From Ctena decussata (Eukaryota > Mollusca > Bivalvia > Lucinida > Lucinidae): DNA of 64,000 nt. The notes under the pieces were generated by a model. That model was given only the letters and a program-made list of their open reading frames with translations. It was not told the DNA's origin and made no database searches. Within the stretch, counting starts at the first letter, position 1, and each line of letters starts with the position of its first letter. Location of the stretch: contig OZ022508.1 in the NCBI GenBank assembly GCA_963989385.1, forward strand, positions 35,424,166-35,488,165, written 5' to 3'. The translations under genes were made by a program, and so were the position numbers. Positions 1-10,205 of this stretch are shown here, piece by piece.

Positions 1-347
1 TTCATTTCAGGTAGACGTTGAGCGGCGAGGAATCTGTAGCAAAGGTGAGCAAGAAACGTGCTCCTCTGCGTGTGTCAATACACGGTTTTATTGAAAGATC
101 CATCCCAGAGCGTTTATCAAAAAAATGGTACCTGTGTTAAGTGACTGCCATAAGTCTATAGGCGGCGGTCTGAAACAATTACATATTGCCGTAAACAACG
201 TCTATTTCCCAAGAATAATTAATTATACGTAGTCATCATATTCTTCCCAGTTTCAATAACATTGAAGACGACATCATAATAACTTTAGAGACAAAATCGA
301 TTCTTAACGGTTTGTGAAAGCGAATTAATGAGGATAGACAAGCACAT
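1..347. other. Intergenic, nothing recognised
   Basis: AT-rich stretch with no open frame of note, no tRNA-like sequence and no inverted repeat that I can see. Confidence 0.5.
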
Positions 348-587
348 ATGAGCCGCGACGCGACAAAACCAACAATGTGGTTGTGCGCCCAGCGCAGACT
401 CAGATCAGCCTGGGCATCCGCCCAGTCTGATCAGAGTCTTCGCTGTCCGCATGGAGGTAGGTTAGACCCTTAGCTACCCTTTGAGCACTTAACAATGAGT
501 CTGACCAAACTTGGCAAATGCCCAGGCTGATCTGAATCTGCACTGGGTGCACAACCACATTGTTGGTTTTCTCGTGTCACGGCTCAT
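348..587. mobile_element. Foldback MITE, family F1 (GAGCCGCGAC ends)
   Basis: The left end reads ATGAGCCGCGACGCGAC and the right end GTGTCACGGCTCAT, and the arms fold back over about 240 bp. Both arms carry the paired motif GATCAGCCTGGGCATCCG / ATGCCCAGGCTGATC. Further copies lie at 24174-24411 and 41506-41743, partial ones at 29402-29582 and 63847-64000. No coding capacity, so it must be mobilised in trans; the superfamily is not identifiable here. Confidence 0.8.
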
Positions 588-1398
588 ATCATGTTTCTAG
601 CGATATTTACGTCTCATAGGGAAACGACTGGAGAATAAAAGAACCTTACTAACAGTTTATGTAGAATATTATGACGTCTGTCATATTGTAATATGAATAT
701 GATAATCACCTTAATAAGTGTAATCTTAAAACTTAATAATGTTATTTAGAATGAAATAGAAGAAGCAGGAATAAATTTGGTTGGCCATATTGGTAAATAT
801 ATATCAAGGACAAGATAAAATGGACACTGGAGAAGAATGACATTTAATATTAGATAGAATTGCAGATTAGGAAAGATCATCGCTCTGAACGGCAAAGAAG
901 AAATAGCAAAGATAAACTGGTTTGTTTCTTACCAATGAGATATTTAGAAGTATATGCACACTAGTCAATTATAGGAATAACATATTCTAAATTATGTGCT
1001 GGAACGGCAAAATAGAATTATTACAGAGAAAACATATCCCCATCTCCCATGGACAAATGGCGAATGAAACGGATACTACATGAAATCTTAACTTATCGTG
1101 CACTGTGAAATGGTTCGCTAAAGTAAGAACATGTTGTGTCACTAAAAGGAACTTGCATAAAATATACCTCATGTTGGGGTTTATCTCCATCCACTTCAGA
1201 GTAAATAGACAATGTTGGGGGCTAAAACAGTATTTTTTACTTGGCTGAAAGGGAAAGAGTGTGAAGATAACACAAAAGAGTCGTTCAAAACCTAGCAATA
1301 ATGATAATGCCCATTGCGACTGTCTGCATATTTACAAAAAGAAACAAATAACATAAAAAGATTTAATCGGTCGACTTTTTGTGCTAAAGCTTATACAG
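588..1398. other. Upstream region of the GPCR gene
   Basis: AT-rich DNA with no supported coding sequence. A 103-aa reverse-strand open frame at 987-1298 has no recognisable domain. Any 5' UTR exon or promoter of the downstream GPCR would lie here or further left. Confidence 0.4.
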
Positions 1399-1406
1399 TA
1401 TATAAA
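1399..1406 (+). promoter_or_regulatory. Possible TATA box of the GPCR gene
   Basis: TATATAAA lies 43 bp before the GPCR start codon. If used, transcription would start only about 10-20 nt before the ATG, which is short. AT-rich background makes chance occurrence likely. Confidence 0.25.
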
Positions 1407-1448
1407 CGAAGCGACAAAATTTTGTGAAGCAAATTGATAGGAGCAGCT

Positions 1449-2615
1449 ATGGAATTCAGCGACACGAACTCAACTATATCTGTTATTCTTGGGGATGAAG
1501 ACACAGTGCGTTATGGATTAGAGGAGGAACAGTCAGGATACCAAAAAGCAATAGAGTTATCTGTTCTTGCCATTATATGGGTGCTCAGTGTCTTTGGAAA
1601 TGTTCTTGTGTGCATTGTTATTTATAGAAGCCGGAGAGTTCAGTCAACAACTAATTTCTTTGTTGTGTCTATTGCCGTATCGGATTTGTTGATATCGATC
1701 TTTAGTGTGCCGATGATCGCAAGTAGAATCGCGATTAGTCGTTGGGTAATGGGTTCGGCAATGTGTCGGATTGTAAGGTTTATTCAATTCTTTTCTCCAA
1801 GTACAGTGATTTTCATTCTCCTATGTGTCTGTATTGACAGATTTTATACCATTCTGTATCCTCTGAGTTTTAAGATAACACGTGGGACAGCCAAACATAT
1901 GATCGCGTGTTGCTGGCTTCTTTCCTTTCTGTGTTGTAGTTTCTGCTTGTATTTCTTTGACGTGAAGCCCGCCCTGGACGGTTCGGGAAAGCAACTTTGT
2001 CCTACTTACATAAAGAATGATAATTGGCCCGGAATAGCTTACGGTTGTGCCATAATTCTCTGTGCTTTTCTAATGCCATCTCTCTTTCTCATAATTGTAT
2101 ACGCGAGAATCTTTCGATACATCTGGAGAGCAGGTATAGGCAAGCGACGAATACAGCGAACTATGAATCCTGTGCCTCGAACTAAAGTTAAAATGGTGAA
2201 AATGTTAATAATTGTCACTCTAATCACAATAAGCCTTATGAGTCCATACTATATCACCCATACATGGTTCACACTTTCAAATGCAGTTTACGTTCATCCA
2301 ATTATATTCATTGCCTGTTTCGAACTTCTTTACCTAACAACAACAATAAAACCCATTATATATTTATTTTGCAACACCAACTTCAGACGGGGTGTCAAGG
2401 AGGTGTTTTGTATGTCCACCATGAAGTGCTACCGCAGCAATACCTACGCCATTACAACAGCTTCACATATTGGGAAGAAGAATCATGTTGGAATCATGCC
2501 TGTTGACAGTATGGCAAACGGTTTTCATTCTCCCTCATTAGCCTTCAACAGAACAATCATAGCGGAGAAAACGGCCTGGCCAATGCCAACAACGATATCT
2601 TCCACTTGCTTGTGA
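1449..2615 (+). CDS. GPR19: GPR19-like class A G protein-coupled receptor
   Basis: Complete intronless receptor of 388 aa, predicted to sit in the plasma membrane and signal through a heterotrimeric G protein; ligand unknown. Seven hydrophobic segments lie near residues 36-59, 70-93, 104-127, 151-170, 195-218, 251-271 and 283-306. TM1 has GNVLV (N51), TM2 has D79, C106 and C184 can form the TM3-ECL2 disulfide, and N7-S-T is an N-glycosylation sequon. The strings SRRVQSTTNFFVVS after TM1 and CIDRFYTILYPLSFK at the end of TM3 are what I recognise as GPR19-type. DRF (130-132) replaces DRY, TM6 lacks the usual W before P266, and TM7 reads KPIIY (301-305) instead of NPxxY. The start is the ATG at 1449; an upstream in-frame TTG at 1434 is not a plausible start. 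A 40-bp minisatellite begins 146 bp downstream. Confidence 0.88.
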   Translation: MEFSDTNSTISVILGDEDTVRYGLEEEQSGYQKAIELSVLAIIWVLSVFGNVLVCIVIYRSRRVQSTTNFFVVSIAVSDLLISIFSVPMIASRIAISRWVMGSAMCRIVRFIQFFSPSTVIFILLCVCIDRFYTILYPLSFKITRGTAKHMIACCWLLSFLCCSFCLYFFDVKPALDGSGKQLCPTYIKNDNWPGIAYGCAIILCAFLMPSLFLIIVYARIFRYIWRAGIGKRRIQRTMNPVPRTKVKMVKMLIIVTLITISLMSPYYITHTWFTLSNAVYVHPIIFIACFELLYLTTTIKPIIYLFCNTNFRRGVKEVFCMSTMKCYRSNTYAITTASHIGKKNHVGIMPVDSMANGFHSPSLAFNRTIIAEKTAWPMPTTISSTCL

Positions 2616-2760
2616 TTTAGTTTAAACTTTATTTTGTGTATATATATGTATAATCTGTATATAGTAGGTCAAATTTTGCAGAATTATGAGGTTTTCTGTC
2701 CTGATTGGAATTTCTTAGAAAAGGTCTCACACTGCAGCTGTGTACCAGAGCAAAAGTCCA

Positions 2761-3433
2761 AGCGACAAACTTTCACAGGCGTAAAGTGTCTTTGGGCACT
2801 GTGACAATTTTTCACAGGCCTAAAAGTGTCTTTGGGCACTGTGACAAACTTTCACAGGCCTAAAAGTGTCTTTGGGCACTGTGACAATTTTTCACAGGCC
2901 TAAAAGTGTCTTTGGGCACTGTGACAAACTTTCACAGGCCTAAAAGTGTCTTTGGGCACTGTGACAGACTTTCATAGGCCTAAAAGTGTCTTTGGGTACT
3001 GTGACAAACTTTCACAGGCCTAAACGTGTCTTTGGGCACTTTGACAAACTTTCACAGGCCTAAACGTGTCTTTGGGCACTGTGACAAACTTTCACAGGCC
3101 TAAACGTGTCTTTGGGCACTGTGACAAACTTTCACCGACCTAAAAGTGTCTTTAGGCACTGTGACAAATTTTCACAGGCCTAGAAGTGTCTTTGGGCATT
3201 GTGACAAACTTTCACAAGCCTAAACGTGTCTTTGGGCACTGTGACAAACTTTTACAGGCCTAAAAGTGTCTTTGGGCACTGTGACAAACTTTCACAGGCC
3301 TAAAAGTGTCTTTGAGCACTGTGACAAACTTTCACAGGCCTAAAAGTGTCTTTGGGCACTGTGACAAACTTTCACAGGCCTAAAAGTGTCTTTGGGCACT
3401 GTGACAAACTTTCACAGGCCTAAAAGTGTCTTT
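2761..3433. repeat. 40-bp minisatellite, about 17 units
   Basis: Tandem array with exact 40-bp spacing. Each unit joins GTGACAAACTTTCACAGGCC to TAAAAGTGTCTTTGGGCACT, so each half carries a GTG...CAC pair. The first units alternate GACAATTT and GACAAACT, an 80-bp higher-order pattern that is lost to the right. Scattered single-base variants; unit length does not vary. Confidence 0.95.
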
Positions 3434-3516
3434 CGTGCTTCACGATTATGAGCGTGAACGCCGTGAAGCACTTTTTATATAGAAAAAGTGTTTCGCGTTA
3501 AGAATCGCGAAGCACT
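3434..3516. repeat. Short hairpins around GTGCTTCACG
   Basis: GTGCTTCACG pairs with CGTGAAGCAC, and a second arm (TTCGCG...CGCGAA) follows. Related sequence continues at 3745-3780 after the MITE, so the MITE probably inserted into this repeat. Confidence 0.5.
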
Positions 3517-3744
3517 GGGGCCATATTTATAAAACGACTTATGTGGTTGTTATGCTGTTGCTGAGGCTAAATTTCTATGAAGGAGATCCCCTACAACTCT
3601 GAAATTTGCTCTGGATGAACAGTCTTTTTAGACTGTACCTCCAGAGCAAATTTCATAGTTGTAGGGAATCTACTTCATAGAAATTCAGCCCAAGCAACAG
3701 CATAGTACATGTAACCACTTAAGTCGTTTTATAAATCCGGCCCC
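3517..3744. mobile_element. Foldback MITE, family F2 (GGGGCC ends)
   Basis: Near-complete inverted repeat of 228 bp. Outer arms read GGGGCCATATTTATAAAACG and its complement ending CCGGCCCC; the inner arms carry CCAGAGCAAATTTCATAG. A second copy is at 5791-6056. No coding capacity. Confidence 0.85.
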
Positions 3745-4048
3745 TGGGTGTTTCATGCTTCACAGTTGTTAGCGTAAAGCAAAGGAAAATAATTTTCAGG
3801 AGTTGGTGATCACATGTTTTTGTTGTTGTTGTGATACGCTGCATGGACAAATGTGACTGAATCGTTTTTGTTAACAGCCTATTTTTTGTCTTTCATTAAT
3901 TTAAACTGATTGATTTAATGGGTCCAATTCCACTCTACATGTAGCCTATTCAAACGATACTTTGATGGAACCGCAAATATTCACAGTTTTGGGCATCGGC
4001 TTTTTTACCAAAATTTCAATCAGAAAATGAAATGTCGAAACTAAAATG
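3745..4048. other. Intergenic, nothing recognised
   Basis: About 300 bp between two foldback elements. It holds a short TTGTTGTTG run and no coding signal. Confidence 0.4.
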
Positions 4049-4309
4049 TTTAATTTTAACAGTTTATTCATCACAGAATACTCGTTTCGGCTAATCAAAG
4101 CCTTTTTCAAGAAGTTTTTTTTTTCATTTCAATGCTATAATGGCTTCATACTGCTGATGTCCGCCATTTTGAAAAGGTTTTCAAAATGGTGGACATCAGC
4201 AATATGAAGACATTATAGCATTAAAAGGACAAAAGGAAACCTTCTAGATAGAAACCTTTGAATAGCCGAAACTTCGAGTATTATGTGATGAATAAACTGT
4301 GAAAATTAA
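4049..4309. mobile_element. Foldback MITE, family F3
   Basis: Arms begin TTAATTTTAACAGTTTATTC and end with the complement GTGAAAATTAA; the centre pairs GATGTCCGCCATTTTGAAAA with its complement around 4170. Asymmetric small insertions distinguish the arms. Only one copy noticed in the window. Confidence 0.75.
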
Positions 4310-5140
4310 ATATGTAACAAAGGTTGTACCTTTACGAGAAACTAAAATGGCAGCGAACTCTGTACGGACGTCAACTGAAATTTTGTGACCCAGTCCTTGC
4401 CCAAAGGACAAACCTTTATGGTTCATTTGAATCGAAAAGATCTCGACTGGAAAGTGCAGCATAGCTCGGCGAGTGAAAAGTATCTGAAAGAGACATTATA
4501 ACAAGTGACATAAACCGAGATTCACTCACAGCATCGCCATTTCCCTCACAGCTTTATATTTTATTACGCGCAGAAAAAAATATAATCATTGATTCTCCAT
4601 AGAAAACTGAAAACTTTTCATTCAATTCACGTATAACAACAGTATACTACTCAAAATTTGTTGATAGACTATCTCTAAAGTATCGTCTTTCACCTATCGT
4701 AGAATCGCATCGATAGGAATTTTTCATGACCATTCTGGTTACACAATACAGAAATGGAACGAAGATACTTTAATATCTGTATTTTGATCCATCTGAATAA
4801 TTTAATCACGAACTCGTTTTTCAAGAGGAGCTGGACATTATATTAAAATCAAGAGGAGTTAGATATTACATTAAACGATACTTTTTTCTATAATTGATAT
4901 GTACTTGATGCATGTACTTAGAGTAAGTTGATACACTTGCAAAGGGTTTCATTGAATCTTATATCTTATAATCATGTAATACGAAACGCTTTATTTATGT
5001 TGCTTAGCAAATTTTGAGTTGTATAGTTCAATACAGAAACAGTTTTCAGGTTAACGGTCCCCGTCCAAGTTCCTACTACAATAACTGTTATTTCCGAAAG
5101 AAATTTGATAGAATAGTTGTTTCTTATTTATTTTATACAG
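4310..5140. other. AT-rich intergenic DNA, no gene seen
   Basis: No coding frame with recognisable content. A 72-aa reverse open frame at 4244-4462 overlaps the end of the preceding MITE and is probably spurious. Confidence 0.4.
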
Positions 5141-5580
5141 GTTACTAGAAATACCGGAATACACTTAATTACCGGAATATACCAAAATACACCGGAATAT
5201 ACCAAAATACAAATATTTGTTTACCGAAATACACTTAATTTTGACCAGAATATAAATAATTTTATTTAAATATGTCATTTAACATTTACTGCATGTAAAT
5301 GCCTGCAAGTGACTGACCCTTACAAAGACCCAAACCAGCTTGCAATCTGCACAGTGATACCTATCCAATGCCCATACGTTGGTCCATTTATTGTCACTAC
5401 CAATAAAAAAGCTAATCCTTAGATGGGAATGGTATTTATTTAATTTATTCTGGCAATATTTAAGTTTATTTTGATAATATAAATGTATATTTTGGTGTTT
5501 TTTGGTATATTTTGGTGTATTTTGGTGTCACTATTCCGGCATATTCCGGTAATAAGGTAGATTCCGGTAATTCTAGTAAC
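5141..5580. mobile_element. Foldback element, family F4 (ATACCGGAAT repeats)
   Basis: Ends GTTACTAGAAATACCGGAAT and its complement ATTCCGGTAATTCTAGTAAC pair. Inside each arm the motif TACCGGAATATACCAAAATA repeats two to three times. The 440-bp element is non-coding. Confidence 0.75.
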
Positions 5581-5790
5581 CCATTTATACCAGTATGCTG
5601 ATAGCTTGTATGCGTTTCGTTTATGAAATATTCCGGCAACAAATAACTCTTTGTTTCAGGAACAAACATGAAGTTAAAAAGCGAGGCTAAAATCTCCTTT
5701 GAGAAGCAAAATGTAGTATGCCTTCATACCATTTTAGCCTCATACGAGACATCCAGAAAACACAGTCGCTGCATCTCATTTAAAACATCA
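5581..5790. other. Intergenic spacer
   Basis: Short spacer between F4 and F2 elements, nothing recognised. Confidence 0.4.
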
Positions 5791-6056
5791 GGGGCCGTAT
5801 TCATAAAGCAACTTAAGTCGTTGCTATGCTGTTGCTAAGGGTAAATTTCTATGTTGGAGATTACCTACAACTATGAAATTTGGTCTGGAGGAACAGTCTT
5901 TGTGTTACCTACAACTATGAAATTTGGTCTGGAGGAACAGTCTTACAAAGACTGTTCCTCCAGACCAAATTTCATAGTTGTAGGGAACCTCCTTTATAGA
6001 TATTTTGCCTTAGCAACAGCATAGCAACGACTTAAGTGGCTTTATGAATACGCCTC
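5791..6056. mobile_element. Foldback MITE, family F2, with internal duplication
   Basis: Same family as 3517-3744 (GGGGCCGTATTCATAAAGC start, GAATACGCCTCC end). Its left inner arm is duplicated: the segment around CTACAACTATGAAATTTGG occurs at about 5867 and again at 5909, so one right arm can pair with either. Confidence 0.85.
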
Positions 6057-6234
6057 CTTGTCTTAGGGTTTCTCACCCTTCCTGCCTTCTGAAAAGAAAC
6101 TACTGAGCTTAACTGAAACCCCGGTCGAAAGTGTGGCGGAAACTGTCAACAGAGTCGCTGTTGTCAATGATATAATTACTGATATAGAACCGTCAAGATT
6201 TGATAAACAAGATGTTATATAGATATAGAGCTTT

Positions 6235-6928
6235 TGGCATAAAATGTCTATAATCCGATTCTAACTTGTTCATAAACAGTCCTCAATACGTCCATCTCGT
6301 TCCGTCCGCGGTCCGTTCGTATTAAGTGCATATTAGGTCAGATTTCCCGTTCGCCTCGTGCAGAGACCGTTTCCAGGCAGTCCGAGCACGTTCGTGGTCA
6401 GTTCAACCCCGTTCGTATTTTTTGTCTTATACGTCCCCAATACGTCCAGACTACATGTAGTTCATAACGCGACTACCTCGTTCAAAAGCAGTTCTTCTCG
6501 TTCTGACTAGGTCCTCATCTCGTCCCTAGTGCGTGCAAAACGTAATTGCAATCACGTCCTGGTCCAACGGCTACAAAAATCCGGCGCGTTCTACGTTGTT
6601 CTCATTCGCGTTCGTCACTTCAAGCTGTGCAGAGCATTGCGCCGTTGTGAGTATCATGCCTCCAAACAAGAGCGGAGCTAGAAAGACGGGACGTACTAAA
6701 GCACCTATTGTTAGATCCCAAGGTGCATCTCCTCTGAAGCCCATCCAGCTCATCCTCAAGTTGCAGAGTCTCCTGGGCCTTTTCCTGAGTGTAGGCGTCA
6801 ACAGAAGAAGAGTGCTGCATACCCTAGTCGAGTTTAGTCTGTCTGCGAATAGGAAGAACGAGCTACAACGGACTGGTCAGTTTGCACACGTACTGCCAAT
6901 TGATGCCCGACCGCTCCACGTTGTAATA
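6235..6928 (-). mobile_element. Long-TIR element copy 1, left part (truncated)
   Basis: This is the reverse complement of about 11185-10490. With 8546-8822 it forms one copy of the roughly 1.05-kb element at 10206-11260, interrupted by the Tc1 element 6929-8545. The outermost 75-80 bp, including the CACACCAAACT terminus, are missing on the left. Homology starts near AAAATGTCTATAATCCGATT. A short frame starting MPPNKSGARK (6656) is shared with copy 2. Confidence 0.8.
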
Positions 6929-6943
6929 TACAGTAAGACATAA
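6656..6943 (+). pseudogene. Residual ORF of the long-TIR element (MPPNKSGARK start)
   Basis: Open frame beginning MPPNKSGARKTGRTK and ending inside the inserted Tc1 element. Copy 2 carries a matching start (10749, minus strand, MPPNKSGARKAVHTK), after which the two frames diverge through small indels. I cannot name the protein. It may be a fragment of the N-terminus of the autonomous partner's transposase; that is inference only. Confidence 0.4.
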
Positions 6944-8545
6944 GTTAAGCATCACCTGACTAAGTTGCGCCATAACGATTTTAGTTCAAACATTTTTTTA
7001 CCCGGTATGTTACAAGGCAAGACTGATTTATTTAGAGTAAAGTGGTATTGACAAACTTTCAAAGACATGTATACGTTTGTCTTACGAACCGGTATAGTCG
7101 CCCTACTGTCCACGTTTCCAAAACACAAGTTTGATACATGTACTTAATCTTGCTATGCACGGATCCGCTATACAAGTTACAGGGTGCTTTTGACTGAAAC
7201 GAAAAGATTGCTAGGCGAAAACTTTCTGAAGCCCAAAAATGGCAAATTGTGGGCATGAACAACGCCGGTCTAAGCACAAGGGCTATTGCTGGTCAGTTCA
7301 TGGTAAACCAGTCAATTATCGTACGTCTTTTGCAACGTTACCGCGCTTACGGGACAGTATCAGAACGTCGACGTTCAGGGCGACCCCCGAAGACTGATGA
7401 CCGCGAAAATAGAGCACTACAGCGTATGGCACGTGCAAATCCTACAACCACAGGACGTCAACTTCGAAGCCAGTGGCCAGTTTATGGACCTATCTCTGTT
7501 AGAACTGTAACCAGGAGACTTAATAACGCCGACTTAACAGCCAGAAAGGCTGTTAAACGTCCTCTGCTGGCACCCATGCATAGGACGGCCTGGTTAAATT
7601 GGGCTCGTGATCGACGTAATTGAAATCTTCGATCCTGGCGACGTGCACATTGGTCTGGGGAATGTAAATTCGTCTTACGTCATACTGACGGCAGGATGCG
7701 CGTTTGTCGTGAGGAAAATACAGCATACGAGGACAGGAAAATTGTTGGTACCACAGCATTCGGTGGCGGATCTGTTACTGCCTGGGCATGTTTTTCCTAT
7801 CGATGTAAACTGGATATGTACATCTTACACGGAACGTTAACGGGCGTTATCTATAGAAATAACTCATTTCGATAACTATCGCCTAGCTGAAAGTCCTATA
7901 TTCATGGACGACAACGGTCGGCCTCAAAAAGCAGCTATTGTGCAACAATATCTTCAGCAGGAGTCTATTGACGTGTTACCATGGCCGGCGTTGTCACCGG
8001 ATATGAATCCAATAGAGCATGTTTGGGATCAAATAAAACGTAAATTAGACCAACGGAATTCCCCCTGCCGGAATCTGAACGAGTTAAGAGCCGCCATTGT
8101 TCAAGAGTGGAATTTATTCCCCCTCAATAAGCTGCAAAGACTTGTTCAAGGAATGCGACGTCGTATCAACGAACTTTTACAGCAACGTGGTGGTTATACC
8201 AGGTATTGAAATGAGACTCAGTATGCTGACACACAAGTAAATATGCTACAAAACCGTGGCAACGACTTCTGAAAATTCATTTACTCTTGTGAGGACTAGC
8301 TCGGCAAAGTCAAACGTTTTTCATGTTCGTAATTTGACCTATAGAAGGAGGTATGTTTTAAGTAACGTTTTCATAGGAACAGCTTTACTTTTTGCATCAA
8401 TATTCTGTCTAAATATTCTTCACTATCCCCAAAAATTGAAATATTTGAAATTTTATTTCATTCATATCAAATATGCCGATTTTTCGAATATGAAATTTAA
8501 CTCTCAAATAAAATTTGGGTGATGCTTAAGTTATGTCTGACTGTA
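6929..8545 (+). mobile_element. Tc1/mariner element, 1.6 kb
   Basis: Terminal inverted repeats of about 27 bp: left TACAGTAAGACATAAGTTAA, right complement TACAGTCAGACATAACTTAA, followed by GCATCACC in both. TA duplications flank it (6927-6928 and 8546-8547). The uninterrupted homologous sequence at 10490-10510 gives the empty site. It encodes a defective transposase. Confidence 0.92.
7198..8209 (+). pseudogene. Tc1/mariner transposase, inactivated
   Basis: Reading starts after a TGA at 7195; first Met 7255. The N-terminal part (KLSEAQKWQIVGMNNAGLST...) has the paired helix-turn-helix of Tc1 transposases, with the GRPPKT hook between the two halves. An in-frame TGA at 7621 sits where relatives have Trp. 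The DDE core follows: HWSGECKF (first catalytic Asp replaced by Gly), MDDNGRPQKA (second Asp kept) and SPDMNPIEHVWD (third acidic residue kept). A frame change near 7850-7865 separates the second block from the first. Stop, lost Asp and frameshift together mean no active enzyme. The C-terminus ends QQRGGYTRY at 8209. Confidence 0.9.
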
Positions 8546-8822
8546 TATGTCCTAGTAGGATCGAAGTACGGCAATTCCGCGCGTAGTATGTCCACCTCGT
8601 TTTAAACGTTGCCACTCCGTCTAATTCCAGAACGTGGTGGTCGCCAAAATATTTTAAACATGCTCGACGTTCTGGAGCACACTTCCTGTTCGAGCCCGTC
8701 CATGAAGTTCGTAAATAGACCTTGAAACGTTGCTACTACGTCCACTCCGTTCGCACACAGTTTGGGCCCGTTTGGCAAAATTTTCCAGAACGTAGTGAGA
8801 ACGAGTTTGGTGTGATTGGGGT
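8546..8822 (-). mobile_element. Long-TIR element copy 1, right part
   Basis: Continuation of copy 1 beyond the Tc1 insertion. It is the reverse complement of 10206-10490 and ends with the family terminus GAGTTTGGTGTGATTGGGG. Confidence 0.8.
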
Positions 8823-8960
8823 ATAACCGTCGGGCCAGGGCGTGATTACAATTACGTTCTGCACGCACTAGGGACAAGATCAGGACGTAGTCAGAAGGAG
8901 AAGAACTGTTTTTTGAACGAGGTGAAACTTGTTAGACCTTGTTTGGAAATTCTGAGGATG
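8823..8960 (+). mobile_element. Long-TIR element copy 3, internal fragment
   Basis: Matches about 10830-10935 of copy 2 in the same orientation (GATTACAATTACG..., CACTAGGGACAAGATCAGGA). Together with 9986-10205 it may be one broken copy interrupted by about 1 kb of unrelated sequence. Confidence 0.6.
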
Positions 8961-9164
8961 AAGTAGAACTAGTCACGTACGCGGTTAAACTGAAAGCAAA
9001 CGGGCTTTGTCACTTTTGCAACAAGGCCTATCGGAACCTGAATTTTATGCTTAGTATATAAATCACGCAAAATCGTAGGGAAAACAGAATTTCCTGATCA
9101 ATTTAAGAAAATTATCATGCGAATTAAACGCATTGGCTATAACATAGATGTAATGCAACAGTCT

Positions 9165-9640
9165 GCATGCTTAGTGGTTAACACAATCACGGTTGACAAC
9201 TTTGCTGTCCTCTTTAATTGCACGCCGGTGGGTCGGGATTCAGACTCTATGATAGCCCCTACATAAAGCTATATTTTAGTTGGTTGGGGCCGGATGTTTG
9301 TCTGTTTCTTGGCCCACCGGGGATCAACTGGTGGTCTTCTTTTACTCCAGTGTTCCAGTGGTGTTGCTGACGCCCCAGGGATCTCCAGGTGTCTCAACAC
9401 GTTTTGGCTGTCGAGTCCTCATCCTTGCTTCATCACAATCTTTTCTTGATTATAATTGTTGGCCGTGATGACTCTCTGATGAGTTAGGGGACCTCCATAC
9501 GAACCGAACTACCAACTAATTGTGTGCACCGCGGCGGAGGGTGAGGGTGAAGGTTTGGGCCCACTTAAAGCGGTTTAACCCCCCCCCCCCCCCCCCCTGT
9601 AGTTATTACTGACCGTCCCAAGGCGGTACTTTCGTTGCGG
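9165..9640 (+). mobile_element. Candidate tRNA-derived SINE
   Basis: The head reads GCTTAGTGGTTAACACAATC (A-box-like) and GGTCGGGATTCAGACTC (B-box-like). A middle GTCTCAACACGTTTTGGCTG, a C17 run at about 9581-9597 and the tail CTGACCGTCCCAAGGCGGTA follow. The layout fits a molluscan SINE with a core domain, possibly of the V-SINE type; no second copy in the window confirms its ends. Confidence 0.45.
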
Positions 9641-9985
9641 TTGCATTTGGTTTTTGTTCAGTGCTGTTTAATTTATTTTGTTCTCATTTTAACCCTTCTA
9701 TAATAAAATAGAAAATATTTAAAAATAGTTGTTAAATTTTTATCGTATAATTTGCTTAGTCTGTTGTAACCCTTCTGTTGGTCTAAATTATTAAGTTCAA
9801 CAAAGATAACTGAGTTCCCACCTATTTGGGAAAGAGCTGCTGACTCGGCTTATCACTTGTAATTTATTGTTTGTTGGGATGTCTTTGTCAATTTTTCCCT
9901 TTGATGTTGGGGATAGGGTTTGGGATCTGATTCAGTCAGTTCCTGAAGCGTAGTTACTCTTTAAATTTGGACTGCTTGGAAACGG
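9641..9985. other. AT-rich spacer
   Basis: No coding or repeat structure recognised between the SINE-like sequence and the element end that begins near 9986. Confidence 0.4.
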
Positions 9986-10205
9986 TCTCTGCACGAGATG
10001 AATGGGCAATTTTACCCGATCTGAACTTCATACGAACGGCCTTCAGATGGTATACAGACGAGATGGACGTATTGAACGAACTAGATTCATATTGTAGGCA
10101 TTTAGTCCAAATGTTGTACGTTCTACCCCGACCATAGCCCGTTGCACGATTTTAATGGAGGTGGTAGACGTGTTGAGAACTAGTTTGGTGGAACAGGGGC
10201 CTAAT
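9986..10205 (+). mobile_element. Long-TIR element copy 3, right end
   Basis: Direct repeat of about 11015-11264: from ACTGCTTGGAAACGGTCTC to the terminus AACTAGTTTGGTG...CAGGGGCCTAAT. It abuts the left end of copy 2 directly, so two copies lie head to tail. Confidence 0.8.

Noticed and set aside
1434..1448. Upstream start of the GPCR adding five residues
   Set aside because: That frame begins with TTG; the first ATG is at 1449 and gives a normal N-terminus.
2761..3433. CRISPR-like array of regular repeats
   Set aside because: No unique spacers between repeats; the whole 40-bp unit repeats, and the genome is eukaryotic.
9280..9468. 62-aa open frame
   Set aside because: Lies inside the SINE-like sequence, no domain.
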